Below, piece by piece: positions 20,969 to 33,562 of a DNA stretch of 64,000 nt. Positions within the stretch are counted from its first letter, which is position 1, and the number at the start of each line of letters is the position of its first letter. Both the position numbers and the translations under genes were made by a program. The stretch covers positions 1,548,501 through 1,612,500 of the forward strand of contig OZ026595.1 in assembly GCA_964020085.1 (NCBI GenBank), read 5' to 3'. The stretch is from Micromussa lordhowensis (lineage: Eukaryota > Cnidaria > Anthozoa > Scleractinia > Lobophylliidae). The notes beneath the pieces were generated by a model. That model worked only from the letters and a program-made list of their open reading frames with translations. It made no database searches and was not told the DNA's origin.

Positions 20969-23900
20969 TCAAGCTACTGCTTGATATGTTTCATCAGCTG
21001 TAGGGCTTGGAAGTGGAGATGATCCTGGTTCACTTGAGATACTGGCTCCAGGTGAGATTAGATTTTTCTCCATGTTATCCGGCTGCTCTGATCTGAACAA
21101 ATCTCTCTTTGACAAGAAGCTTGCAGGGTTCCTCAAGCAGCTGCACAAGGTAAAGTCAAAGAGTGATTAACATGCATATTCTCGTTACACTATGAGCAGA
21201 CTAGTGTTGGAAATAAAGAAAATAAAGAAACTGGTCTATGAATTACTGAAAGGGCTTAAGAGTATCACAGTAAATCATTCATCACAACTGGTGCATTTCA
21301 GTGAGGCGATAAGGTAAGGTAATGAGCCTGTTCTAAGAATCTTCTATCAATCCTGTGATCAAAAGACCCATATCATTTATTGGTGTAGACCCCCCGTCTC
21401 TGGTATCCTGCGTCACAGCCCCCTACCCCCCCCTCAACAACTACCGAAGGAAAAATACGGAGGGATGCATCTCCGATTTCTTCTTTCGGGAAGGGTGGCT
21501 CAGGGACACAAGCGAGTAAGACTATTCCTACTTACAGAAGCTCAGTAACAATATTTTGAGTTATTTTTTTTTTTTGACGCACAAAATTACCTTTAAACAA
21601 CTGAAGAAAACCTAGAGATAGTAGCTTACAATACTAAGATAGAAAAACCCCAAATAGATAATAATAAACCATAAAGGAACAAAGATGGTTAAGAATTGAG
21701 AAGATTGACACGGCTTACAAATGACGAACTTGGCTTTAGGCCAAACTTTTCCAGGTGTACAAATTTTACGACGAAGCCCTTTTAACCCCTAGCTGGGATG
21801 AAAGTCAATTACAGGTTACCCCCTTTATTTTGTTGGGCTGTGAGAACCCATATATACACTTGAGTAGAGAGAGACAATGTGAGAGTTAAGTAATTTGCTT
21901 TAAGACTGCCACCCTACCCTAGCTACGTGAAACAGAAATGATTATTAATTTTTGTAAGTGAAAATGTTGTAGGTAATATTTGTGCTGACAATACATTGCA
22001 GACATTCACTGGGACTAATTTGTATAGCCTGCACAAATTACTGACTCGGAATACAATGTATCGTAATTAAGTTGAAAAAATTTTTTTGGTCACTTGAAGC
22101 AACAGAATGAATACCTACCATATGAGTAGCAGTGGTATAATTAATAGAATTACTCCCAGAAAGAAAACAAATCCTGGAAAATCGAACTTCAGAGAAGCAG
22201 GATACATCGAGTTGAAGATGAATGCACCAATAAAGTTAAACAAGGTTTCCAGTGATGCAGTGGCTGAAAACAGTGCTCCTGCAAAGGATAATGTAATGAT
22301 AATGCATAATGCATCTAAAACAGTGCTCGATAATTAAAAATACATGCCAACTTAGTTTTTCTTTGTCTTCCCCTTTTGTATCTCTTTTTCTTTCCGTTGT
22401 TGCTATTCTTTTGTACAATCCTTTTTTAGTGTAATCTTCTCCTTGTTTTTATTTGCCAATTAATATTTTTTGCATGTAGATCAATTAATAGCCAATGTTA
22501 AATGTAAGTAAACTCTTGAATAATTTTTGTAAAAAAAAAAAAACACCAAACAAAAAAAATCTAAAACAGTGCTGGAGTTTTGTTAAAAGATCTGGCCTGC
22601 GTTGTTCGAAAGGTGGATAACACTATCCACCGGATAAATCACTATCCAGCAGATAGCATTGTTTGTCTCGTTAACACTGGACAGCGATTTATCTGCTGCA
22701 TAGCATTATCTAGCCGTCAAACAACCGGGTAAGACGCAATGCATACGAAGGGATACTGACTCACTGTGCCTTCTGGTAGCATTACAGGAGTAAATGCCAG
22801 GATATAATCGCAAGCAGTTGGGGCCACAAGTTATGTACCTTCTGTACACAGTGTTGACCTAAATGCTGGGGGATACTAAGGATTGGTGTCACAAAGGCAA
22901 CATAAGTTACACAGCGCTCATTGTCTCGAGGGAATATTATTTTGAAATATTTTAAATTTTGAACTGTGGAAAAAGACGTTTAAGAAATGAATGATCATTG
23001 CATTACTTGTACATATCTTTTCATAAGTTAAAGCAGTTGTGAAGATAGCAGGATTTGAACCCGTGACTTGAAGAATGCAAGTGAACACCAGTATATGGAA
23101 AATCCATTGCCCCAACAGGCATTGTACATTTCTTTGTCCCCTATATTCATGAATTTGCATTGGATTTTCAGAAAACTTTGCATAATTACTAAACTCAGCA
23201 TGATAAATTGATCTTAAAGTTTTGCTGATTTTGCATGAGGCATTGTAAAAATGGCCCATTATAATCAGTTGCAATATATTGTGTACTTATGTATTATTAT
23301 GTAGATTTTTAAATTTACCTTGTTCATCTGCACTAACAGTTCTTGACATCATCCCACGAAAAACAGGGGTAATTGTTCCTGCGAATATGCCGGCTACTGG
23401 TGCTGATTAGAACAAACAAAAAAGAGAAATGAGACCAATGAATACTGTGAGCAGGTAAAAGAAGCTTGTTTCAAATGCTCAAAAGTAAAAATGTTCATTC
23501 AAATGTTGTGTCTATAGTGGTCAATGCAGTTTATAGCTGCACTTAGCTTGTTCCCAGCTATATATTAATGCCACTTAAACTGAAAGGAAGAAATATATCA
23601 AGCAAACATATCAGACTTAGAAATCCTAACTGGAAGGGGGCAGACCAGTTGGCTATTTACAATCATGACCGTGGAGTTGAACTAGGGTCTACCGAGAAAC
23701 AAGGTCAGAGCAGGACTTGAACCCGCAACCTCCGGAATTCAATTCCGGCGCCCTAACAACTCGGCCACGATGCCAGTTGTTTGAAAGCACTTACCCATAA
23801 ATACCAACCACTCCACTTTGGAGAATCCAAACACAAGCAACAACAGTGCAAGGGAAATAATGCCAACTCTAGCAATGTTGACTTCATTTAGACACCTCCC

Positions 23901-26409
23901 TAATAGCTTTATACCAAGAATAGCACCGAGGCCTTGTGAGAAGTACCGGAATGCAGCGTAATATCCAACCTTTTCTGCGGAGAAACACAGTGGGCTGTGC
24001 AACAAGAACAACACTGTGACCCCGCTCACGCCAAGGGTGGTTAGAATAATGACACCAGAACACAGCGTGAAGATGATAAGATTTCTTCTAGCGCCATTTC
24101 TTGGATACTTGTAAACATACCACACTCTCTTGATGCTTGATAAGCTGAATAATTTGCAGACTATTAACTTCTTGTCCACAGTGGACGAAGAGGCCCTTGA
24201 TTCCGGGACAAAGAAAATTACGTAGAGAACTGATGCAAGGAGGCAGACAAATATGAACCAGTATGGTGCAACAAAACCAAGATTCTCAATCCACAGACCA
24301 CTGGTGAGTTGACTTATCATCCCTCCAAAAAATACAAGACATTCCATGACAGCTGCAACAGAAAACAAAGGAATATAATAATTATCATTATAATAATTTA
24401 CATTTATAATGTGCAGGTTGCAAGAATATATGATCACCTGCACATGACAAATTAAAAGTGAGCTAAAACAATATAGATATATTTTTTTTATAGTTTTTAA
24501 TAACTTTACTCTGCATGCTGAGTATTTCTGAAACTGTTTTAAAAATCGGTGAAGTATACATACAAATGCGTACATATACTAGATGAATAACATGACAGGA
24601 ATGATGGTAATAGATATGAGGTACAGTGGACTGTGAAGGATAGAAGATGTTACTGGGCAGCCGTTCTGCTCCACTCACAGGAGCAACGAGGAAGAGTAAG
24701 TAACTGAGGCTCATAATAGTTAGCTTATCAATCCTAATTCTGGTTGAAGCACTGGTCGAGCTTGGTTAATGTGTTACTCTTAAACCATGTATCTCCTCCT
24801 AGGGTTCCTAGCTGTAATAGTAACAAAATTACATCAGCAAACCATTAACCGCTACAGCAACCTGATAGAATTCTAGGGGGTACGTAGCCTGGGGTGCATG
24901 AGCATTCCCCTCTGGTGGATTAGGAGTAAATGTTAGAACCAGAAGGGAAGTTCTAAATACTTAGCAGGCCACACTACAGCAAGTTTTCAGACTTAGCAAA
25001 TGTTATTGCCATCTTGCATAGTCAACTACAGTATATGGTAGATCGAAATTTCTTCACTTAAAGTCCAGAGACTTTTTCCTTACCTAAGCGGAAACTCCTG
25101 TCTGATTCATCAGTGGTGTCTGCAATGTATGCCATAACTGCTAGCACCATTGTGGTAAAAAATCCACATGTGCCGCTGATGGCACTCCCCACAAACAACA
25201 CATAAATAGGCCATTCAAAGTACATTGTTAAGAGCACAATGAGAGCTTCAAGGGTACTTCCAATAGCGGGCATGGCTAGGGCAGGTCGACGCCCAACACT
25301 GTCTGTCCAGGCACCGATAAAGAGAGCAGTTAATATGGAAGGAAGTGAAGCAAACATGACTATTCCCAAGTGAATGTATGATGCTAAGGCTTGCACCTAC
25401 ATGTAGAAAAGTAAATAAAAATAAATTAAATCCAAGCTAACTTTATAAATTTCTTATCCTGAGGTCTCAAAATGAGCAAAGCATTAACACCATGATGATG
25501 AGGTGGAATGGCCTTATAAGTGAAAGGTTCAAGTCAAAGGAGAAGATCTGGAAGAGGCAATGAAATTTGTCTATCTCAGAGCAACAGTCGGTTCCAGAAA
25601 AGAGGTTCAGAATAAGACATCAGAAGCCATCTTGAAGAAGCCAGAGCAGCATTCAGTAAGCTTAAGAAACATATGAAGAGTAACCAACTAAAACTGAACA
25701 CTTAAGCTGAAACATTATAGCTGTTCTACTATATGGGTGCAACACTAAAAGAGAATGAGAATGTTTATGAAGATCTACTGGCCTATGAATATCCAATGAA
25801 AACAGCCTAAGTAAGCTAACATCAGCACTATTAGTGAGCATTCCACCAGTGGCACTGGAGTTTCATTTGCCACAATAAGTACCCTCGGAATAAATGCTAA
25901 CCAAAATCCCTAGACACATTACAATGGACTCCAGAGGGAAAGAGAAGACATGGTAGACAAAGACCTCATGCAAAACTGTAGAGAAAGAAGACAGCTTTAA
26001 TTATGTTTTACATCAATGGTCATGGAGCAAGGCGGCAGTGGTTGTACGTGACTGAGTGGCACGGCGAGGAATAATTTCCAGCCCATTGCCCCCATGGGAT
26101 CAAGGTATAAAGCGATCATACATTACTGGAAATAAAAATTATTTTAATTATTAACATTAAAACTAAATATATGACAATTATAATGAAAAAATTCACCTCC
26201 TTTTCTAGCTCTTTAAGAGTTGCATTTAGTGTCTGATTACTGCAACTCTCTTTTGATGATGTACTGTAAGGGAAACCCTTAGAATCACTGACACGTTTGT
26301 AGATGTACTGTTGAATAACGGGCAAATGCATGAAGAGACCATAGGCATAAAGAAAGATGACTGGCTCTATAGTAGGTCGTCTGAACTTAAACCAGGCTGT
26401 TAAAGGCAT
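20969..26409 (-). CDS. SLC46/proton-coupled folate transporter-like MFS protein
   Basis: Six coding exons (minus): 26197-26409, 25084-25396, 23795-24352, 23319-23402, 22119-22278 and 20969-21140. They join in frame to 499 residues with GT/AG at every junction. The ATG (26407-26409, MPLTAWFKFRRPTIEPV) follows an acceptor 11 bp upstream, so a 5' UTR exon is expected. TM1 is followed by a loop with two possible N-glycosylation sites (NQTLNAT), as in SLC46 proteins. The second exon has MFS motif A, GAWTDSVGRRP. Exons 3-5 carry the remaining helices, ending with SADEQGALFSATAS and NSMYPASL, both highly characteristic of SLC46. The C-terminal tail is Ser/Pro-rich and cytosolic. SLC46 members move folates, heme-like compounds or bacterial muropeptides by proton symport; which substrate applies here cannot be told. 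Introns contain two SINE-like units and a LINE relic. Confidence 0.92.
22602..22740. repeat. GTGGATAAC-type foldback repeat
   Basis: GTTGTTCGAAAGGTGGATAA and the inverse ...CATAGCATTATCTAGCCGTC AAACAAC form the two arms. The motif ACTATCCACCGGATAAATC pairs with GATTTATCTGCTGCATAG. A short MITE in intron 4 of the SLC46-like gene. Confidence 0.7.
22970..23120 (-). repeat. Possible degenerate tRNA-derived SINE
   Basis: On the minus strand, CACGGGTTCAAATCCTGCT is a B-box context and the downstream part ends TGCAATGATCATTC, like the SINE tail at 2165-2171. The A-box part (TGTTGGGGCAATGG) is weak and the acceptor stem does not pair. Confidence 0.4.
23585..23776 (-). repeat. tRNA-derived SINE beside a splice donor
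   Basis: The minus-strand head (23702-23775) reads GGCATCGTGGCCGAGTTGTT (A-box), an anticodon-like stem GCCGGAATT/AATTCCGG, and GCGGGTTCAAGTCCTGC (B-box). It is followed by a tail with TAAATAGCCAACTGGTCTGC. The head ends about 19 bp from the donor of SLC46 exon 3 (23794). Confidence 0.7.
25495..26110 (+). mobile_element. Decayed non-LTR retrotransposon, polymerase C-terminus
   Basis: Scattered frames read FVYLRATVGSRKEVQ, AAFSKLKKHMKSNQLKLNT, LQWTPEGKRRHGR and WSKAAVV, in the order found at the C-terminal end of LINE polymerases annotated as RTE/craniofacial-protein-2-like. There are many frameshifts and stops. It sits in intron 1 of the SLC46-like gene, in the opposite orientation to the gene. 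Confidence 0.65.
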
Positions 26410-26510
26410 CTTGATAAAGTCTGGCACAACAAGAAAGAATTGAGCACAATTAATAATTTTAATCATAGTGCTTTGCTTTGCATCAACAGACCAGCTACTA
26501 TCGACCTCAA

Positions 26511-26864
26511 AGATGATTTCCAGTCAGTACTGCACAGTCTCAGCACCCTGATGTTTATGTGTCTCACTTGATGGAATGCGAATCAATGTTATTTGTTACA
26601 AACCGCATAGTTTACATTATCTTTATGGCCTTTCAAATTCTTTTTCCAACAGCTTCATTGATTTTTACAGCTACGAAGTTGTTTCATCAAGTGAGTAAGA
26701 TTGAAGCATAAAGCTTTGCATTGATAATGGCAGTTGACATGAAACTTTGAATTCATGTTACGCAAGTAGTTGCAAAATGTTACATTTTGTGACGTCCGAC
26801 ATGAAAAAAACAAAAAGACATAAACAAACTCTAGAGAGTGCACACTATGGACTGGAAATCATCT
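26511..26864. repeat. TTAA-type MITE, copy 1
   Basis: Ends AGATGATTTCCAGTCAGTAC and GGACTGGAAATCATCT are inverted copies. The right flank is TTAA; the left flank has decayed to TCAA. A second copy, in inverted orientation, is at 52175-52530. Non-coding, 354 bp, just upstream of the SLC46 start codon region. Confidence 0.8.
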
Positions 26865-28385
26865 TTAACTGAATTTCTTTCAATTGACAGATTGGTTTCA
26901 TTTTGTATTTTTGTTATGAACATCACTGAAAAGAAATAAGAAAGACCAACATACCATGGGGGGTGGGGGGGGGGGAAGGGGGCAAAAGCTAGGGAAACTA
27001 AAACTTCCTTTTCCACTTCAGAAACTATTAGTAATTCATTTAAATAATAAAGATAAGTGCTCAACTAAATTACCAGCGTAATAACTTTTGCAGCCCCTGC
27101 TTGTTTTGACATGAAAAAATCCCTATCCTTTTTAAACTCTTAATCAGTGGTGAGCCTAAAAACTGTTAGCCACACTAATGTTCTTGCGATTTCTGGTATC
27201 CAAGAAGTTACAGCCCAAAATATTTTGTAATAAGAGGCCACATGACAATGACTGGAGATGTCATTAAAAAGAAAGTTCACATGCAGAATCCACCTCAATA
27301 CTTGCTACAATTTCGTGAAACAGACATCAAGACAGAGTATGGAAAAAAAAAAGCGCGTAACACAAGTAGTAAAAATCGAAATGTCAGCCTATATACAGCT
27401 CTCTATCAAATCAGGTGATTTAGCAGATGCTGATTGTCCTATTTTTAATTCCACTGTTTACAGCTCATGTGGGGTTTCACGTGAGCATCAAGACAAAAGG
27501 ACAGTTCCCTCGAGAATGTCACATGAGGAGGGCGATTAATAAGATTTTCCGGTCAAAACACGGCAACAAAAAAAAACCAATAATGAATGACCAATCTATT
27601 ATGGAAAAGCGAAATCCGTAAGGGAAGCTAAAAAGAGTATAAACGTAGCTTGCGGTCTGTACATTAGTAAAGCAAACACAAACTATATTTGAGAGAGCAA
27701 CATCGAGGACGGTATCAGCTCGTGAGCGAGACCTTTTCACAAAGACCTCTTCATGTCAAAACTACTGTTGTTGTTGTCGTTAAATCTCTTACCTTCAGAA
27801 TTTAAACAAGAGTTAGTAGGTAGATTTCACTGGTTGCAAAGTTTCTCGGCGTCAAGTCTCCCTTCCTTGGCGCCAAAAGCAAGCTTGTTAGTTCCAATCA
27901 CGACGTTTCTTCCTTTTTCCCCACGACTCTATTTATTAACAGCAGGTGAAATGCTGGCGGTTGTTGTCAAACCTCATTCTGCATATTCTGAAGCGGTTGT
28001 GTGTATGTTTGTGAAGAACAATCTCTCGCCAGGCCTGATTTTTCACCTCCGACTTTGAAAATAGGCAAATACAGCTGTACATTCGATCCACCAATTACGC
28101 AACACTGAACGCGTCACAGAAAAATGTAAGATTGCGTGACTCCAGTGATGAACAACAATTTTTTTCCTGAGGGAAGGGAGAGGTGAGGTAGGCTTTTGTA
28201 AGGTTTTGTAGACTCTTTTATATGTATGATCTTGGTTCAGTTATAGCTTGACTCGATTTCCGGCCGCTTCACAGCATTAACTAAACTTGCCTCTGTTTTT
28301 AAGACTTGTTCTGTCTCCAAAACTGCAGCTTATTTGCAAAGATATCCTGTTTTGCACAGAATCCTGTTTTTAAACATTTCTTTTA
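26865..28385. other. Intergenic/5' region of the SLC46-like gene
   Basis: No convincing exon. The plus-strand frame 27753-28058 (100 residues, hydrophobic start) has no family match I can name and no paired splice signals. The region could hold the 5' UTR exon and promoter of the SLC46-like gene. Confidence 0.4.
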
Positions 28386-28442
28386 TTAATTTTTTATTAA
28401 TTAATAATTATATTAATAATAATAATAACAATAATAATAATA
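28386..28442. repeat. AT-rich TAA/AAT microsatellite
   Basis: TTATTAATTAATAATTATAT followed by repeated AATAATAAT and AACAATAAT units, about 57 bp. It leads into TTTACTTACTTCTATTGCGC, which may be a retroelement 3' end. Confidence 0.8.
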
Positions 28443-29508
28443 ATTTACTTACTTCTATTGCGCGTGTTCCGTAGTAAGATGCTCACACACGCATCACAAA
28501 GTGGAAAAACAATTTACAATTGGTGAAACTAATTACAATAGGCTTATTAAATCAATGTAGGTAGATAAATAATAATAATAGCTAGCAACAATAATAGCAG
28601 GTAATAGACTAACTCTAATATATTCTAATAAGTAGACTAACAATAAAAGATATAGTTACCAGTGTGTAAGAATACTAACTACTCAGGAGTCTGTTCACAT
28701 GCTACTAATCACAAAAGGAAAGGAAACAGGCTATCACATCTACTGAAAACACAACTGAAAATAATGTTTATTTCTGTTTGAGAAAACATGACTTTATAAC
28801 TTTATTGAGAATTTTTTTTAATGTACAACAACTTCATCAACAGTAGAGTCTACACTCAAGCAAAACTAGCCCACGCTATAAAAGCTTTCCAAGCAGAATG
28901 AGCGGCAGCTCAGAAACACATGAAAAGTGTAGGAGTTGCGCCCTCCATCACAATCATGCATCACCCCAACATTTCATCAGCTTGTCCTAACAGTTACTAG
29001 ACTGTACATGCATTTTGGAACCCATGATTTATTCCCTTGTACCAGGTTATTCAAGACTACGTCAGGATTAAGGGTTGATAAAGGTTTCTCCTGATTTGTT
29101 TAGTGTGAAGTCAATGTCAAACTGGAGAGCAGAAACACAAACAGAGAACCCCACTGACAAGTTAGTAAATGGAACTCAAGATATAAACTAAACCTAGATT
29201 ACTGGTAGCTTAATAAATAACTAATTTACTTTTTTATTCTTTTTCCATCCAAGGTTCAGTTATTCAAAGTACAATTAAATTGAACTTTGAATAATTGAGC
29301 CTTGGATGGGAAAAGTTCCTGCCTCATTCAGAGTAACCATTCAGCCAATTTCTCTTCCCCTACTTGACCCCTCCTCCCTGACTTATTCTAACTGAGCAAT
29401 GAAAGATTCAACATTTTAAGTCTCAGGATTTCAGTAATACGAAATTATAAAAAAAAACCCAGAAAATTGTGAATATTTTACACTGCAGTGCTTTTAAATT
29501 ATACTGTA
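28443..29508. other. Region downstream of MED28
   Basis: No gene is seen. A hairpin at 29245-29311 has arms CCATCCAAGGTTCAGTTATT and AATAATTGAGCCTTGGATGG around an AT-rich loop; being 200 bp past the MED28 stop codon it may lie in the 3' UTR. Confidence 0.5.
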
Positions 29509-32127
29509 CTACTTTCTTGAAGTTTCCAAAGAATAAGGATCTAATGACACAGTTCTCTGTGGTATGATGTCTGCTAATTGAAGCCTTGTTTGTCTTGTTT
29601 CAAGATCCTGGAGTGCATTAGCCCACATGGCAACTTTCTCTCTTGTTTTTGTTAAAAGTTCCTCTTTCTGAGCTAGCTCAGCTCTCATTCTGTCTACCTC
29701 CTGAAAATAAAACAAAAAGAACATTTAAGACAACAAACAATAATAAACAGTATCAAATACATGCAGGGGTGTAGTATTATACTGCCTCAGTACTTGGCAG
29801 TTTGTTTAGTTGTATCCTGATTTTTTTGAAACCTTAAACCCCTTGTCCCAATTATTTAAAGCAATTTTTAACTCCCTTGACAAAATGCTAAAAGATACCA
29901 GTATTTGCCTCTCAAGTTTTTGAACCTCTCAATATGCCTATGCTCATATTTCAATTTATATAATAACCAAATCAATATGTGCGCTCTGATTGGTCAATCA
30001 GCTATGGGTTATTGTGCCGGTAAACCCATGGGAAAATCGCGCATCTTCTGAATTATTATATAAAAGCAATAGACCACAAGTTTCTATGGGTTTTAGGCTG
30101 ATAAACCACTTGGGATGTTGGTAAAACACTCGAAGAATTCGTAAACCACTCGCCTGCGGCTCGTGATTTACAAATTCTTCTCGTGTTCTACCAACATCCA
30201 GCGTGGTTTATCAGCCTATAACCCATAACTTGTGGTCTATTTTTTTTTTTTTTTTTTTTTACTCTTTATTGTTTATTGTTTAGGTAATTAATTATGTTTA
30301 CATTTCTTTTTTACTATTACATACAACACTAACATTACCTACACTACTGAAACTTCTTACAATACAATCGTTACTTACACTACAATTACAAACACTACAA
30401 ATATTACAGATACTCTGCCTTCACAACTAATAATACAAATCTTACTCTACATTTTACTCTAATTACACAAGCACCACTTACTCCTTTACAAAAAAGAATG
30501 GATTGTTATTCAAAACAAGGTTCCATTTTGCCTGAAAATATTTTAAGTTTAAGATGCTTTGAGAGGCTATAAGCTTTTCAATTTCATATTTTCTCTTGAC
30601 TACATCTTCGAAAGGCAAAAAGAGAGGGACTTGTTTATTTTTGCGGCAATTCCATAAATAAAGTTTACCTAGAATGATGAAGTAGTTGAGCAGGTTTGAT
30701 CTCTGATCTAATATTCCTAATATAATGTTAATATAATCCAGTTTTATTTGCTTCCCGGCTACTGTTAACCAAAAGTTTTCAAATTTATTCCAAAATTCTG
30801 TTGAGAAGGAGAATCGATAAAAGAAATGTTCTAATGTTTCTGGAGAGGTCTGACAAAACGAACAAAGGTCACTTTGAATAACTTGTGGTCTATTGCTTAA
30901 GTAAAAAATAAATACCATACACAATGTACCCAATACCCCCAGAAGGGCTATATACCTGTACCAGACGCACCAAACCCCATGGTCACTAATATTTCACATA
31001 GAAGAAATAGAAAGCATTTTCCGTGTTTCTGTTGAGTTATAAAAACAATGAGTGGAAATTTCGAAGAACAAGAAATGCTGTGGAAACACAAGCCAACAGT
31101 GTCTCCACAGCATTTTTCAGTTCTCCCAAACTTCCATGAGTGTTTCTATTTAAACAATAGTGTTTCTGTCGAGGAACTATTGGCTGATTGTTCCCCACGG
31201 AAATTTGATGTTCTTTAAAACAAATATTTGCCCGAGAAGTGAAGCTTCAAGAGGAAATATGCTAGCTATAAGGGGCAACTATCAGGCCAAAATATTAGAC
31301 ATAAACACTCTATTGTCTTTATTGTTCACCACTAAATTTTCATATTGAATTAATTTCAACTTTTTAAGATGAAACAAGTGAAAGCCAAATGTAAAATTTG
31401 AAAAAGAAAACACTGGTTTTGAAAACGTTGTGTCGATTTTTTGTATTATTCCAAAAAAAAACCTAAAAAAACTTTAAAAGCGAAGTTGTCAAAACATGAC
31501 ATGTTCACGCTCTAAATGTTAATTGCTTCAATTAAAAAATGCAACAGTTTGTCTAGACAAACTTGAATGTTTCAGCCTGGAACAACGCGGAAAAAAGTTG
31601 GCTGTTCACGGGAGCTTGAGAATTTGATCCACCTGCATGTATCATTCGATCACGACGGTTAACCGGTCACGAATACTTCAATAAAGTTTTTTGTCACTTG
31701 CCCGCTGGAAACTGGGTAATTTACCTCTTTTGTGACTTCTTGGGGATGATTTACCCGGCTGTACGTTTGCTTCCTGAGGAAATCAGCTTCCAGCGACTTG
31801 GCGGCTTCTAGAAATTTAACGATGGAGGCCTCTACACCTGAAGGTTGCAAATAAATGTGTCTCAATGTTAGCGAGGAAAACTTTGCCATGTTACTTCTGA
31901 ACTCAGCTACCCTCGCCACTTACCGCTTTTGTTGATATCGATTTTCTCGCCATCTTTTTCCACATTATCGGCGACAAGCAGCGAAGATACACACGTCTAA
32001 GAGAAAAAGGTTGGCAAAATGTTAGCACGCAGATTTAATGTATCATTTCGGGAAGAAATTTAAGTCGTTTAAATACCTGAAGCGAAGACTCAAGAGCGCT
32101 CACCAAATCTTCTTTATGGCCAGCCAT
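29509..32127 (-). CDS. MED28: Mediator complex subunit 28
   Basis: Four exons (minus): 32077-32127, 31924-31996, 31725-31837 and 29509-29700. They give 142 residues with all junctions in phase. Exon 1 is MAGHKEDLVSALESSLQ, the start of the conserved helix. Exon 3 holds GVEASIVKFLEAAKSLE and RVNHPQEVTKE. Exon 4 holds the long C-terminal helix MRAELAQKEELLTKTREKV. Length, helix order and the Pro-Glu-x-Val junction match metazoan MED28 without its low-complexity N-terminus. MED28 is a head-module subunit of the nuclear Mediator that bridges activators and RNA polymerase II. The last intron is 2 kb and carries nested repeats. It lies in the same orientation as ATP5MK, whose stop codon is 1.4 kb upstream. 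Confidence 0.93.
30059..30905. repeat. Palindromic foldback split by a LINE
   Basis: The left arm AGCAATAGACCACAAGTT...AGGCTGATAAACCACTTGGG (from 30059) pairs with CAACATCCAGCGTGGTTTAT...AACTTGTGGTCTATTGCTT. The right arm is interrupted at 30242 by a retrotransposon and resumes at about 30878. The arms are about 90 bp. Lies in MED28 intron 3. Confidence 0.8.
30242..30877 (-). mobile_element. 5'-truncated LINE with 17-bp target duplication
   Basis: A poly-A tail (T run from 30241 on the + strand) ends a minus-strand frame of about 150 residues containing CSFCQTSPETLEHFFYRFSF, the zinc-knuckle region at the end of L1/Tx1-type polymerases. Identical 17-mers ATAACTTGTGGTCTATT flank it at 30225-30241 and 30878-30894. 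Confidence 0.88.
31017..31172. repeat. Imperfect palindrome in MED28 intron 3
   Basis: Innermost arms AAATGCTGTGGAAACAC and GTGTCTCCACAGCATTT, extending outward through GTGTTTCTGTTGAG and its diverged inverse CTCGACAGAAACAC to about 70 bp per arm. Confidence 0.7.
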
Positions 32128-32844
32128 CTTGTGCTTCACTGGTTCCCAGACCCTTTGTTTTTTCTGTCTTGGCATCGAGGCCCTTCGCTCCCCGTCCCCT
32201 CCCTACTTCGACAAGATTTTAACTTAATAACCAACAACACAAAGCTTTCTCTTTTGTATTGGTTCCAAACAAACCACAGAGCTCTTTAAGAGATTCAAAT
32301 CTTCTTAGCTGGCGTTGTTATCTGCTCCTGGGATTATTTCAATGGATTACTCTTCTAAAACTACAATGTATCCTTTCTGCATTAGTTCAAAACAAAGCAC
32401 AACCAGGAAAGCTCTGCAAGAGATCTATTATCTTAGCTAAAGTATTCTGCTCCTGGAATAATTAAAATGGATTGCTCTTCCTTTAATTAGATCAACTTAA
32501 CATTTGTTTTTGTTTAAATCCCTGAGAATACGGCTAAGGTTTAGACACACACAGTCACTCTTATGATTCCTTGATAAGTGACTTTGACACCCAACCAGTC
32601 ATGACTAGCCTATGTACATGTAGAAGGTACAAAACAGGGAGGAAGAGCAGAAATGGAAGGTTAATGATAGCTAATTGAGAAAACTATGTCACGTTTTGTT
32701 CACCTGATATAAGTATTCTGTTGCCTATTTGATATTGGACCCTTTCAGACACACGCTAGTTATTTATTTTTACTACATATATTCACCTCACACATAGAAG
32801 TTTTCTTATTTTTTTCCCATAACATTGTAGTTACCACATATTGT

Positions 32845-33160
32845 ATAACAATTATTCCATGAGCCCGAGTTGGATATGAAGTGATAAAATAACCAATGAG
32901 CGCGTAGCGCAAGTTGGTTATAATCACTTCATATCCAACAAGGGCAAATCGAATAATTGTTTTAGTAAATTCTCAAACCGGGTTTTGCCGCCGATTTTTA
33001 TTTCGGCCATTATAGTGGGCTGAAGTTGAAAACGTCGTGCGGAAAATTTTTTAAACTTGGCGCACTATTTTCCATATGACTTAAAACTCTGACTATTGGC
33101 TCATAGTCAGAGTTTTTTAGCCAATCAAAAAGCTAGAAATGCATTAGTCGGAGCTGAGAA
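32845..33160. repeat. Foldback repeat, copy B
   Basis: A second copy of the repeat at 157-471, same orientation, with point differences (for example GCGCGTAGCGC versus GCGCATAGCGC). The sequence around it (32128-33562) shows no gene. Confidence 0.8.
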
Positions 33161-33562
33161 TTTACTAAATTCACATAGCTTCGATTTCTGCACTCTTTCA
33201 AGTTCAATCTTCCTTCCTCAAACAGTTGCTGGTTAGTGAGCCTAGTATTAGCCAATGAGAATAGAACCTCATTGAGTCTGAGGAATCCTGTCAATAGCCG
33301 TCATTCTCTACGGTCAAAATAACCACCTTGCTGGTAACAGGACTATTAAGATATTTTGACCTTTCCTTAGTGTCAAATTCTGTTAGACTGGCTAAACTCT
33401 GCACTGGACTGAAAATCATGCAACACAGAACTGATTTAAAAAGTTAATCCAGTTTATTAGAATAACAAATAAGCATCATAAACTTTACATCACTTAACCT
33501 GTTCTCCCTCAACAAGAATGCTCTCACAAACAAAATTACAGAAGAATGATTTTTTTTCAGAG

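Noticed and set aside
27753..28058. 100-residue frame with hydrophobic start, possible secreted protein
   Set aside because: No cleavage-site pattern, no family, and no supporting splice or polyadenylation context.
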